Shown here piece by piece: positions 9,142-17,654 of a stretch of 64,000 bases of DNA. The first letter of the stretch is position 1; every line of letters begins with the position of its first letter. Made by a program: the position numbers and the translations under genes. Source of the DNA: Bacteroides sp. GTDB lineage: Bacteria > Bacteroidota > Bacteroidia > Bacteroidales > Bacteroidaceae. The stretch spans positions 45,827 to 109,826 of the forward strand of contig NZ_JASLER010000069.1 of the NCBI RefSeq assembly GCF_030151085.1, read 5' to 3'. The notes beneath the pieces were generated by a model, which was given only the letters and a program-made list of their open reading frames with translations, was not told the origin of the DNA and made no database searches.

Positions 9142-10155
9142 ATGAAAGTAACTGTCTATCCTCACTCTATCAATCGAGGTGATATACGTACCAACCCGTA
9201 CATCAGCGATTTCATCCTTGCCTTGAAGCAGAACGGGGTAAGCATCGCCAATCCGCCACATAAGAATCCGTTGTTCAGCCTACTTCCAATGAAGACGGAT
9301 AGTGACGCGTATATATTTCATTGGCTGGAGAATGTTCCCGATTACAAATACGGGCTATTACAAACAATCGCTGCCATTTGGCTCATAGCAAGGATAAAGC
9401 TAAAGCATAAGAAGTTAGTGTGGTTCCTGCACAACAAGCAACCGCACCTTGTCAAGCATAAATATTTGAAAGACCTATTAATAGGCTTATTACTGCGCAA
9501 AGCCGACTTTATTGTAACACATGCCACAGAAGGCATAGAAACCGTAAAGAAGCTATATCCGGCAGCCGTTTCACGTGTCATCTTTCTCCATCATCCTACC
9601 AAGAACAGGCTAGCGGACGATAATCTTACTCCCCCTCCTCCTGAAACAGACTTACTAATATGGGGAAACATTTCACGCTATAAAGGTGTGCCCGAGTTTA
9701 TCCGGTTTGCCACAGAGAAGCAACTTCCTCTGCAAACTAAAATTATCGGTAAATGCAGTTCAAGCGACTTGTTCGAAGAACTGACTCCATATACCGGCAA
9801 ACGTATTGTACTCGAAAACCGAAGCATCACCTTCAACGAACTAAAGAAGGAGATACAAACCTCCCGCTTCGTCTTGATACCTTATGCCGCAGAATCCATC
9901 CTGAGTTCAGGCATCCTGATGGACTCATTATCTTTCGGTGCCAAGGTGATAGGTCCCAATGTGGGTTCTTTCCGCGATTATGCCGGAGAGGAGTTGCTCA
10001 AAGTTTACACCTTCAACACATTCGAAGACATACTTGCCATTGTCCGTAATGAGTGCGAACCTATTAATATAGAGAATTACCGGAGCTTCCTCAACAATCA
10101 CAGTTGGGAGAATTTCATGCAGCAGTTCTGCCAATTACTAACCACTAATCACTAA
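9142..10155 (+). CDS. Glycosyltransferase, GT-B type
   Basis: 337 residues. The N-terminal half has HWLENVPDYKYGLL and VWFLHNKQPH, patterns seen in small GT-B transferases of exopolysaccharide loci. The C-terminal half has LIWGNISRYKGVPEFI and a GVLMDSLSFG-like nucleotide-binding region (SGILMDSLSFGAKVIGP). It starts 6 bases after the previous stop. The last residues TTNH and the stop codon are encoded by a 7-bp repeat tract (10137-10163). Substrate unknown. Confidence 0.78.
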   Translation: MKVTVYPHSINRGDIRTNPYISDFILALKQNGVSIANPPHKNPLFSLLPMKTDSDAYIFHWLENVPDYKYGLLQTIAAIWLIARIKLKHKKLVWFLHNKQPHLVKHKYLKDLLIGLLLRKADFIVTHATEGIETVKKLYPAAVSRVIFLHHPTKNRLADDNLTPPPPETDLLIWGNISRYKGVPEFIRFATEKQLPLQTKIIGKCSSSDLFEELTPYTGKRIVLENRSITFNELKKEIQTSRFVLIPYAAESILSSGILMDSLSFGAKVIGPNVGSFRDYAGEELLKVYTFNTFEDILAIVRNECEPINIENYRSFLNNHSWENFMQQFCQLLTTNH

Positions 10156-10163
10156 TCACTATC
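10137..10163. repeat. Heptad repeat at a gene junction (ACTAATC type)
   Basis: Units ACTAACC, ACTAATC, ACTAATC and ACTATCA run from the last codons of one glycosyltransferase to the ATG of the next. TAA occurs at 10139, 10146 and 10153, one in each reading frame. It is the reverse complement of the GTGATTA type found at 56021, 58365 and 61760. Confidence 0.75.
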
Positions 10164-11366
10164 ATGAAAGTCCTTTTTACATTCGGTGGAATACCACACT
10201 ACCTCAACGCTATGCTGAACAAGCTGCATGCGAAAGGAATAGAGATTACAGTTATTACCCCACAGAAAGGCAACGCCACCATCGGTAAAGGCGTAAAGAT
10301 GGTGGAAGGTGGTACTTACAAGCACCTCACCACTCCTGAGAAAAAGATGTTCTATGGGAAAACCGCTTACCCCGCTTTGCCTGAGATTGTACTCCAAGAA
10401 AAGCCTGATATAGTAGTGATGGGATGGCCTTATTTCCTACAAGTATTTTTCCAACCTCGGCTGAGGAAGGCAATGAAGAAATGTGGCTCACGTCTGGTAA
10501 TTCGTGAGATACCTTTTCAGACGCCCCCTTACGGAAGAATAAAGGAATATTTCCGTGAAAATCCCATGTATGACGAAAGCATGCGCTTAATGAGTCAGGG
10601 CAAAGCTTTCTACCTCCGCCAATGGCTGACGGCATTCGTTCGTAAGTATTGCTATGCCCGGGTGGCGGGTACACTCAACTATTCCACTGCCGCTTATGAT
10701 ATTATCCCCTCTTACGGAGTAGATAAAAAACAGATACATGTCACTTACAACTCTACAGACACCGAAGCTCTACTTGCCGAGAAAGAATCTGTATTGGCTT
10801 CCGAGCCACTGCTGCCAAAGTCAGAGAGACGATTGCTACACATCGGTCGCTTGGTAAAATGGAAACGGGTGGACCTGCTTATCGACGCCTTCGCCCATAT
10901 AGTAAAAAGTTATCCTGATGCCGAACTACTGATTGTAGGCGATGGCCCTGAACTGGATAATCTGAAACGGCAGACAACCAATCTACATCTCGCAGATTAC
11001 GTCCGTTTCACTGGTGCCGTATACGACCCGAAAACACTGGGAGCCTATATGAACGAATCTACAGTGTATGCACTGGCAGGTATGGGAGGACTTTCCATCA
11101 ATGATGCCATGACATACGGTCTTCCTGTTCTTTGTTCGGTTTGCGATAGTACGGAACGGGATCTAGTTATAGATGGCAAGAATGGCTATTTCTTCCGTGA
11201 AGGTGACGTGGAAAGCTTAGCAGAAAAGATAGATCAACTGTTTGCCTCCCCCGACCGTTGCCGGGAGATGGGACAAGAGTCGGAAAAGATAATCCGTAAA
11301 AAGATAAATATAGATACGGTAAGCGAAAGATACCTGAAGGCTTTCAAAGAGATTATGAACTCATAA
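10164..11366 (+). CDS. Glycosyltransferase, GT4-like
   Basis: 400 residues. The N-terminus MKVLFTFGGIPHYLNAMLNKL is followed by a long helical insert. The GT4 donor-site pattern is clear in the C-terminal half: HIGRLVKWKRVDLLIDAF near 230, LLIVGDGPELDNLKRQ near 258, and MGGLSINDAMTYGLPVLCS near 310. Here the usual E-x7-E glutamates are replaced around GGLSINDAMTYG, as in some GT4 subfamilies. It is the last plus-strand gene before the convergent wecB. The sugar specificity is not evident. Confidence 0.83.
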   Translation: MKVLFTFGGIPHYLNAMLNKLHAKGIEITVITPQKGNATIGKGVKMVEGGTYKHLTTPEKKMFYGKTAYPALPEIVLQEKPDIVVMGWPYFLQVFFQPRLRKAMKKCGSRLVIREIPFQTPPYGRIKEYFRENPMYDESMRLMSQGKAFYLRQWLTAFVRKYCYARVAGTLNYSTAAYDIIPSYGVDKKQIHVTYNSTDTEALLAEKESVLASEPLLPKSERRLLHIGRLVKWKRVDLLIDAFAHIVKSYPDAELLIVGDGPELDNLKRQTTNLHLADYVRFTGAVYDPKTLGAYMNESTVYALAGMGGLSINDAMTYGLPVLCSVCDSTERDLVIDGKNGYFFREGDVESLAEKIDQLFASPDRCREMGQESEKIIRKKINIDTVSERYLKAFKEIMNS

Positions 11367-11384
11367 ATGAGTTATTACGGTTTT

Positions 11385-11490
11385 AGAAAGGAGTGGTAAG
11401 GTGGTAAGGTGATAGGGTGATAAAGTAGCTGCGCTATATATCGCAAAGTGTTATCCCGATATCACTTTATCACTCTACCACCCTATCACA
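11385..11490. terminator. Bidirectional terminator-like hairpin built from 8-bp repeats
   Basis: Between two convergent genes. The left arm has tandem units GGTGGTAA, GGTGATAG and GGTGATAA with an 8-bp period, and the right arm has their complement. GTGATAAAGT (11417-11426) pairs exactly with ACTTTATCAC (11464-11473), with further imperfect pairing outside. The same octamer family appears at 23051-23200. Confidence 0.55.
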
Positions 11491-11518
11491 TTTTGCTCAT
11501 AACCCTTCTGAAATGTAG

Positions 11519-12649
11519 TTACTTTCTCAGCGCCGCCATTATTCTTTCGCAAGCCTGCCCATCTCCATACGGATTATGAGTTTCGGACATCTGCTGATAT
11601 ACTTCTTTATCACGCAATAGTTCCGTCACATTCTTCACGATGGCATCGGCATCTGTACCAACCAATTTCACGGTACCCGCTTCTACAGCTTCGGGGCGTT
11701 CGGTGGTGTTTCTCATTACTAAAACAGGCTTTCCCAATGAGGGAGCTTCTTCCTGCACACCGCCACTATCCGTCAGCAGTAACACAGAATGCTGCATGGC
11801 ATAGATAAACGGCAGATAATCCAACGGAGAAATAAGAAACACATTCTCAAGACCGGAAAGAAGTTCGTAAACGGGCTTCTGCACATTAGGATTAAGATGC
11901 ACCGGATAGACAATATCCATATCAGGATGGGAAGAGGCGATTTCCTTAATTGCCCGGCAGATATGCAGGAATCCTTCACCAAAATTCTCACGGCGATGCC
12001 CGGTTACCAATATGTAGGGGCGATTGCCAACCGTATACCCTTTTGTACGAAGTTCTTCATGCAATTGTTCTTTCACGCCCGGCTTATGAGCAATGATATC
12101 GACAGCCATCAGCAGAGCATCAATAACCGTATTGCCGGTTACGGATATTTTGTCATCCTCAATATTCTCATGCAAGAGGTTCTGGCGTGACTTATCCGTG
12201 GGAGCGAAGTAATACGTACAGATCCGGTCGGTTACCTGACGGTTCATTTCCTCGGGCCAAGGCGAAAGCATATCGTATGTACGCAATCCGGCTTCGACGT
12301 GCCCTACGGGTATTTGCTGGTAGAAAGCAGCAAGAGAGGCTGCCATCGAAGTGGTAGTATCGCCATGTACCAATACTACGTCAGGTTGAAAGTCCTTCAG
12401 GACATCGCGCAAACCTAGCAGTACTTTGGAAGTGATATCATACAAGTCCTGATTGGGCGCCATGATATTAAGGTCGTATTCGGGCGTTATCTCAAATACT
12501 TCCAGCACCTGATCCAGCATTTGGCGATGCTGGGCGGTGACGCATACTTTGGTTTCAAAATGAGCCGAATCCTTTTGCAAGGCTTTCACTAGCGGAGCCA
12601 TCTTGATAGCTTCGGGACGGGTTCCGAAAACGAGTAATATCTTTTTCAT
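11519..12649 (-). CDS. wecB: UDP-N-acetylglucosamine 2-epimerase (non-hydrolysing)
   Basis: 376 residues, the normal size. It converts UDP-GlcNAc to UDP-ManNAc. Family marks: LVFGTRPEAIKMAPL at residues 5-19, VLVHGDTTTSMAASLAAFY near 92, HVEAGLRTYD near 115, HRRENFG near 210 and the catalytic-site region LLTDSGGVQEEAPSLGKPVLVMRNTTERPE, shown here in part (SGGVQEEAP), near 290. It lies 51 bases after wecC in the same direction, so UDP-ManNAc made here feeds WecC. Both face against the surrounding transferases. Confidence 0.95.
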   Translation of the reverse strand: MKKILLVFGTRPEAIKMAPLVKALQKDSAHFETKVCVTAQHRQMLDQVLEVFEITPEYDLNIMAPNQDLYDITSKVLLGLRDVLKDFQPDVVLVHGDTTTSMAASLAAFYQQIPVGHVEAGLRTYDMLSPWPEEMNRQVTDRICTYYFAPTDKSRQNLLHENIEDDKISVTGNTVIDALLMAVDIIAHKPGVKEQLHEELRTKGYTVGNRPYILVTGHRRENFGEGFLHICRAIKEIASSHPDMDIVYPVHLNPNVQKPVYELLSGLENVFLISPLDYLPFIYAMQHSVLLLTDSGGVQEEAPSLGKPVLVMRNTTERPEAVEAGTVKLVGTDADAIVKNVTELLRDKEVYQQMSETHNPYGDGQACERIMAALRK

Positions 12650-12676
12650 TTACGATGGACGATTTACGATGGACGA
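12649..12676. repeat. Heptad repeat between wecC and wecB
   Basis: Four 7-bp units on the plus strand: TTTACGA, TGGACGA, TTTACGA, TGGACGA. The tract abuts the wecB start codon (12647-12649, minus strand) and fills over half of the wecC-wecB gap. On the coding strand each 14-bp pair supplies one TAA. Confidence 0.65.
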
Positions 12677-12700
12677 TTGGAATTACTTTGGAATTGGCTG

Positions 12701-13903
12701 CTACTTGCGTACTCCGCAGAAGTCGAGCTCCAGCTTTTCTTCCTTGCGAGGCAGTTCTACGAACGGGGTATGGCGTACAAGCCAAACGATAATATCAGCT
12801 TTCTGATAAGCTTCCTTATAATCTGTTATATGGAAGCTGGGGTGTGAAGTGATATTAGGCTCTACTATCAGTACATCAGCACGGCTTTCGCTGACTATTC
12901 GAGAAGCAATATACTTGGCGGGAGATTCACGAAGGTCGTCGATATTCGGCTTGAAAGCAAGACCCATACAAGCTACTATCGGCTCACGCTCGTACTTCTC
13001 GACAAAACGTTGGCAAGATTCCAATACTTTGTTGGCACACCAATCGGCTTTATAGTCGTTCGTTTCACGGGCACGCTTGATGAGTTGCGCCTGTTCGGGA
13101 TAATCGGATACAATGAACCAAGGGTCTACGGCAATGCAATGGCCGCCTACTCCGCAACCGGGTTGCAGGATATTGACACGAGGATGTTTGTTGGCAAGTT
13201 CTATCAACTCCCATACATTGATACCGGCTTTATCACAAATCATGGAGAGCTCGTTGGCAAAAGCAATCTGAGAATCACGGCTGGAGTTCTCCGTCAACTT
13301 ACACATCTCGGCGGTACGGGCATTCGTGCGATGCAGTTTACCTTGAACGAAAGCAGAGTAGAATTCAATCGCCTTATCGGTAGATGCGGGATTGATACCA
13401 CCGATTACACGGTCGTTGTGCACCAGTTCGTAGAGGGTATTGCCCGGCAGTACACGTTCGGGACAATAAGCAATGTATATTTGGTCTTTCAACTCAGGGC
13501 GCTGCTGGAAGATAAGTTCGGCCATACGCTCGGTTGTGAATACCGGAGAAGTGGATTCTATCACAAACAAATCTCCCGGCTTCAGGCAAGGGATTACGGC
13601 ACGGGTAGCCGATTCTACGTATGTGATGTCTGCGCGATGGTTTTGTTTGAAGGGTGTGGGCACTACCACGAAGAAAGCGTCTGCCGGTTCAGGTCGGGTC
13701 ACGGCACGTAGATGACCGCTTTGTACTGCCTCTTTGACAATCTTATCCAAGTCCGGTTCTACAATATGCACTTTACCTTGATTGACGGTTTCTACCACCG
13801 ATGGATTTACATCCACACCCACCACTTCGAAACCATGATGAGCAGCGACCGCTGCCGTAGGCAGGCCTATGTAGCCCAAACCTATAAATACAACCTTCTT
13901 CAT
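12701..13903 (-). CDS. wecC: UDP-N-acetyl-D-mannosamine dehydrogenase
   Basis: 400 residues. It oxidises UDP-ManNAc to UDP-ManNAcA with NAD. The Rossmann motif GLGYIGLPTAAVAAHHG is at residues 7-23. The catalytic cysteine lies in GCGVGGHCIAVDPWF near 258, with the lysine in the LTENSSRDSQIAFANE region near 205. The C-terminal UDP-binding domain has GLAFKPNIDDLRESPA near 315. It is co-directional with wecB. A -7 box lies at 13930-13937. Together the pair supplies an acidic amino sugar for the surface polysaccharide. Confidence 0.95.
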   Translation of the reverse strand: MKKVVFIGLGYIGLPTAAVAAHHGFEVVGVDVNPSVVETVNQGKVHIVEPDLDKIVKEAVQSGHLRAVTRPEPADAFFVVVPTPFKQNHRADITYVESATRAVIPCLKPGDLFVIESTSPVFTTERMAELIFQQRPELKDQIYIAYCPERVLPGNTLYELVHNDRVIGGINPASTDKAIEFYSAFVQGKLHRTNARTAEMCKLTENSSRDSQIAFANELSMICDKAGINVWELIELANKHPRVNILQPGCGVGGHCIAVDPWFIVSDYPEQAQLIKRARETNDYKADWCANKVLESCQRFVEKYEREPIVACMGLAFKPNIDDLRESPAKYIASRIVSESRADVLIVEPNITSHPSFHITDYKEAYQKADIIVWLVRHTPFVELPRKEEKLELDFCGVRK

Positions 13904-13929
13904 TATATATATGTGATTCTAAGTTGCCG

Positions 13930-13937
13930 CAAAAGTA
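13930..13937 (-). promoter_or_regulatory. -7 box for wecC-wecB
   Basis: CAAAAGTA reads TACTTTTG on the minus strand, an exact TAnnTTTG, 27 bases before the wecC start. Confidence 0.55.
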
Positions 13938-13979
13938 CAAATAATATGTGACTTTGTACCGTTTATCGGCGAAAACCAC

Positions 13980-13987
13980 TACTTTTG
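13980..13987 (+). promoter_or_regulatory. -7 box for the second glycosyltransferase group
   Basis: TACTTTTG matches the consensus. It is divergent from the wecC promoter 42 bases away and 58 bases before the ATG at 14045. TTTG at 13953-13956 is a possible -33 element, slightly farther away than usual. Confidence 0.55.
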
Positions 13988-14044
13988 CATCAAGTAATTG
14001 GCCCCTGATTGTCAAATCTAAATTCTCAATTATCAATTTACCAG

Positions 14045-15307
14045 ATGAGAGTACTACTGATAAATACCTCCGAACAGACTGGCGGAGCCGCCATTGCTGC
14101 CAGGCGCCTGATGGAATCACTCCATGCAGCAGGAACAGATGCCCGAATGTTAGTTCTGCACAAAGAGAGCAATTCATCCCAAGTACTATCGGTAGGAAGA
14201 AATTGGCAAAAGAAATACACTTTTCTATGGGAACGACTGGTTATCTGGACTAATAATCTTTTCAGTAGGAAAAACCTGTTTACAGTATCTATAGCCAATA
14301 CCGGCTTTAATATCACGAAACTGCCGGCATTTCAGGAGGCCGACATCATTCATCTGCATTGGATAAATCAGGGAATGCTCTCTATCGACAATATCCGCGA
14401 AATCTTCCAATCGGGGAAAACCATCGTCTGGACCATGCACGACATGTGGGAATGTACAGCTATCTGCCATCATTCATACACTTGCGAGCTTTTTAAAAGC
14501 GAATGCAGGAACTGCCCATTCCTACGCTTTCCTAGCAGAAATGATTTAGCACACCGGGTATTCAAGAAGAAACACAAACTTTTCCAAGATGCCTGCATAC
14601 ACATAGTTACAGTCAGCACATGGCTTTCGGAACAAGTCCGGCAAAGCGCCTTGCTCAAAGAGAAAAGCATTTCTGTGATACCCAACACGCTCTCGGATAC
14701 AGATTTCCTGATGATGGACAAGAAAGAATCCCGAAAAGATTTATCTCTTCCCAACAAACGGCTCATCGCATTTGGTGCTGCTCGTATTGACGATCCTATC
14801 AAAGGCTTCGACCATCTGCTACAGTCCATTCAACTATTGATCGATCGGAAAGTCTTTCTAAAAGAAGAACTGCACCTGCTTTTATTCGGCAAAATCAAGC
14901 AAGCAGATAAGGTTCTTGCTTCTATTCCCGTCAGCTATACCTATTTCGGGAGAACAGGAAGCACAAAAAAGCTTTCACAAATATATTCGGCGGCAGATAT
15001 TACTGTTTCCGCCTCTTTTTATGAAACATTCGGGCAGATCTTAATCGAAGCGCAAGCCTGCGGATGCATACCTGTATCATTCGGGAACAGTGGACAAACG
15101 GACATTATACAGCACCAAAAGAATGGTTATTTAGCAGATTACTTATCTGTTGAAAGTTTAGCCGAAGGCATTGAATGGGGACTGATAAAAGGGCAAAGTG
15201 ACCTCTCTAAAGAAGAGTTGCGAAACGATGTATTCAGGAGGTATTCTGGCCGTGTGGTTGCTAATCAATACCTTAGCCTCTATCAAAAGCTAAAAAAGAA
15301 AGAGTAA
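14045..15307 (+). CDS. Glycosyltransferase, GT4-like, with cysteine-rich motif (paralogue 1)
   Basis: 420 residues. It begins MRVLLINTSEQTGGAAIAA. A conserved block near residue 135 reads WTMHDMWECTAICHH, followed by CELFKSECRNCP; the four or more cysteines suggest metal binding or a structural knot. The C-terminal GT4 donor site includes FGAARIDDPIKGFDHLL and SFYETFGQILIEAQACG. An upstream in-frame TTG at 14009 is possible, but the ATG at 14045 aligns with the start of the next gene's product. It is clearly similar over its length to that product, so the two are a tandem duplication. Substrate unknown. Confidence 0.85.
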   Translation: MRVLLINTSEQTGGAAIAARRLMESLHAAGTDARMLVLHKESNSSQVLSVGRNWQKKYTFLWERLVIWTNNLFSRKNLFTVSIANTGFNITKLPAFQEADIIHLHWINQGMLSIDNIREIFQSGKTIVWTMHDMWECTAICHHSYTCELFKSECRNCPFLRFPSRNDLAHRVFKKKHKLFQDACIHIVTVSTWLSEQVRQSALLKEKSISVIPNTLSDTDFLMMDKKESRKDLSLPNKRLIAFGAARIDDPIKGFDHLLQSIQLLIDRKVFLKEELHLLLFGKIKQADKVLASIPVSYTYFGRTGSTKKLSQIYSAADITVSASFYETFGQILIEAQACGCIPVSFGNSGQTDIIQHQKNGYLADYLSVESLAEGIEWGLIKGQSDLSKEELRNDVFRRYSGRVVANQYLSLYQKLKKKE

Positions 15308-15311
15308 CAGA

Positions 15312-16577
15312 ATGAGAATACTACTTATAAACACTACAGAAAAAAGAGGCGGACCAGCCGTTGCTGCCGGCCGTCTCATGGAATCGCTCAAGAACCACGG
15401 TATCAAAGCCAAGTTATTGGTGCGCAACAAGCAGACCGACCAAATCACCGTCGTGTCACTGGACCAGAGCTGGCGGATGGTATGGAAGTTCGTTTGGGAG
15501 CGTATCGTTATCTGGAAAGCAAACCATTTCAATAAAGAAAATATCTTCGCAGTCGATATAGCCAATACCGGAACCGACATCACCTCCCTGCCCGAATTCC
15601 AGCAGGCGGATGTCATTCATCTGCACTGGATAAACCAAGGCATGCTTTCCTTGAAGAATATCGAGAAGATACTAGCCTCCGGCAAGCCCGTAGTATGGAC
15701 TATGCACGATATGTGGCCCTGTACCGGCATCTGCCACTATGCACGCGAATGCGTCAACTACCAGACAGAGTGCCATAACTGCCCCTTCATTCATGGAGGC
15801 AGTGGCAAGAAAGACCTCTCCTACCGCACTTTCCACAAGAAAAAAGAGTTATTTAAAAGTAGACACATCAGCTTCGTCACATGTAGCCACTGGCTGGAAG
15901 GGCTCGCTAAAAAGAGCGCCTTACTGGACGGACACACAGTGACCTGCATTCCGAACCCCATCAATACGAACCTCTTCAAGCCCCGTAACAAGAAAGATGC
16001 CCGTAGCAAACTCCATCTTCCGCAAGATAAGAAGTTGATACTGTTCGGCTCGATGAAGATTACGGATAAGCGCAAAGGCATCGACTATTTAGTGGATTCG
16101 TGTAAACTACTGGCAGAGAAACACCCGGAACTGAAAGAGCAACTGGGCGTTGTCGTCTTCGGCAACCATTCCGAGCAGTTGGAAAACTTGCTGCCCTTTA
16201 AAGTATATCCGTTCAGTTTTGTAAACAACGAGCACCAGCTGGTGGACATCTACAACTCCGTAGACATCCTCGCCGCCCCTTCGCTAGAAGAGAATCTGCC
16301 GAACACCATCATGGAGGCAATGGCTTGCGGCATACCATGCATCGGGTTCAACGTTGGCGGCATTCCGGAGATGATTGACCACCTGCACAACGGCTACGTG
16401 GCACAATACAAATCATCCCCAGATCTTGCCAACGGCATCTACTGGATGCTCACCGACCCCGATTATCCGAACCTCTCCGAGCAGGCTTGCCGCAAAGCAG
16501 TAGCCCACTATTCGGAAAACATCATCGCGAAGAAATACATCGATCTCTATAATAAAGTAACCGGAAGAAATGCGTAA
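15312..16577 (+). CDS. Glycosyltransferase, GT4-like, with cysteine-rich motif (paralogue 2)
   Basis: 421 residues, starting MRILLINTTEKRGGPAVAA, 4 bases after the previous stop. It keeps the same block as its neighbour: WTMHDMWPCTGICHYAREC, then TECHNCPF. The donor-site half has ILFGSMKITDKRKGIDYL and SLEENLPNTIMEAMACGIP, with the standard GT4 glutamates. The shared N-terminus and cysteine block identify a tandem paralogue pair. The two presumably add similar sugars at successive positions; that is inference. The end overlaps the next gene by 8 bases. Confidence 0.87.
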   Translation: MRILLINTTEKRGGPAVAAGRLMESLKNHGIKAKLLVRNKQTDQITVVSLDQSWRMVWKFVWERIVIWKANHFNKENIFAVDIANTGTDITSLPEFQQADVIHLHWINQGMLSLKNIEKILASGKPVVWTMHDMWPCTGICHYARECVNYQTECHNCPFIHGGSGKKDLSYRTFHKKKELFKSRHISFVTCSHWLEGLAKKSALLDGHTVTCIPNPINTNLFKPRNKKDARSKLHLPQDKKLILFGSMKITDKRKGIDYLVDSCKLLAEKHPELKEQLGVVVFGNHSEQLENLLPFKVYPFSFVNNEHQLVDIYNSVDILAAPSLEENLPNTIMEAMACGIPCIGFNVGGIPEMIDHLHNGYVAQYKSSPDLANGIYWMLTDPDYPNLSEQACRKAVAHYSENIIAKKYIDLYNKVTGRNA

Positions 16578-17319
16578 CCACCATCACACCCCGAAGTTCA
16601 GCATCATCACCGTGACTTACAATGCCGAATCGGTATTGGAGGACACCCTGCAAAGCGTTATCTCCCAAACCTACCATCATATGGAGTACATCATCATAGA
16701 CGGCGCTTCCAAAGATAGCACCCTCTCCATCATAAACCGATATAAAGATCGGATAACGAAAGTCATCAGCGAACCCGACAAAGGTCTTTACGACGCCATG
16801 AACAAGGGAATGAAACAAGCAACCGGTGATTATCTGTGTTTCCTCAATGCCGGCGACAGCTTCCATGAGGATGATACTTTGCAGCAAATAGTACATACCA
16901 TCACCGAGAGTGAACTGCCTGACGTATTGTACGGTGAAACCGCCTTAGTAAACAACGAACGGCATTTCCTCCGCATGCGTCGCCTCTCCACCCCGGAAGT
17001 GTTGACTTGGAAAAGCTTCAAACAAGGTATGCTGGTTTGCCACCAGGCATTCTTCGCCAAAACATCCCTGGCAGAACCTTACGACCTGCAATACCGCTTC
17101 TCTGCCGATTTCGACTGGTGCATCCGTGTCATGAAGAAAGCGCGGACACTACACAACACCCATCTCACTATCATAGATTATCTGGAAGAAGGAATGACCA
17201 CACAGAACCGGAAAGCGTCACTCAAAGAACGTTTCCGAATCATGGCACGGCATTACGGAATGATAAGTACAGTAGCCCATCATGCGTGGTTCGTACTGCG
17301 GGCTGTTATGAAGAAGTAA
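16570..17319 (+). CDS. Glycosyltransferase family 2 (GT-A fold)
   Basis: 249 residues. The N-terminus FSIITVTYNAESVLEDTLQS (residues 9-28) is the family 2 nucleotide-binding start, followed by YIIIDGASKDST near 42, EPDKGLYDAMNKGMKQATG near 68 and the metal-binding-like FLNAGDSFHEDD near 95, where the usual DxD is replaced by AGD. This subfamily is frequent in O-antigen and capsule loci. It overlaps the preceding gene by 8 bases and is the last gene of the cluster. The array of 22-bp repeats begins about 20 bases after its stop. Confidence 0.88.
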   Translation: MRNHHHTPKFSIITVTYNAESVLEDTLQSVISQTYHHMEYIIIDGASKDSTLSIINRYKDRITKVISEPDKGLYDAMNKGMKQATGDYLCFLNAGDSFHEDDTLQQIVHTITESELPDVLYGETALVNNERHFLRMRRLSTPEVLTWKSFKQGMLVCHQAFFAKTSLAEPYDLQYRFSADFDWCIRVMKKARTLHNTHLTIIDYLEEGMTTQNRKASLKERFRIMARHYGMISTVAHHAWFVLRAVMKK

Positions 17320-17339
17320 CTCATTCATCCCCGTTTTTT

Positions 17340-17427
17340 TCCGGCACCGAGAAAGACCTTGTTCCCCGGTGTCGAGCAAGGGGTTCCCCGGTGCCGAACC
17401 CTACCTTCCCCGGTGTCGGAGAAACAC
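17340..17427. repeat. 22-bp tandem array A (CCGGTGTCG core)
   Basis: The core TTCCCCGGTGTCG or TTCCCCGGTGCCG starts at 17362, 17384 and 17406, exactly 22 bases apart, each followed by 9 variable bases. A more diverged first copy (CCGGCACCGAG) lies at 17341, 25 bases before the next. The core contains the dyad CGG-n2-CCG. It is about 20 bases downstream of a stop codon. A separate small hairpin, TCAGGA/TCCTGA (17433-17448), follows. Confidence 0.75.
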
Positions 17428-17518
17428 CCCACTCAGGAGGTATCCTGACGGGGGATAGTTCATAAGAGAGAGAACTATATTAAATTTAAACATTATCACA
17501 TCTGATCATGACTCTGTT

Positions 17519-17628
17519 TGAATATATATCCGGCTTACAGGACATATACATCCAACGTGCTGCATATATACATGCAGCATGCTGGATGTATATATGCAAC
17601 ACGTTGCAAGTTAACTTCCAGTAATTCA
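17519..17628. repeat. 22-bp tandem array B (TATATAC..CAGC family)
   Basis: Five units start at 17519, 17541, 17563, 17585 and 17607. The shared pattern is ATATATAC, then A or T, T, C or G, CA, then a GCRYGCTG-like end. The middle three are closest; the outer two are more diverged. The same family occurs at 30635 and 51713. Units are partly self-complementary (for example CATGCAGCATG). Confidence 0.8.
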
Positions 17629-17654
17629 GAAAAAGAAGACGAAACAATCTTTCA

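Noticed and set aside
13010..13711. 233-residue open frame opposite wecC
   Set aside because: Mirror of a strongly conserved dehydrogenase gene with intact motifs on the other strand; the antisense product has no recognisable domain or promoter.
17007..17465. 152-residue frame overlapping the GT2 gene and array A
   Set aside because: Its first part is an out-of-frame reading of the transferase and its end is repeat sequence.
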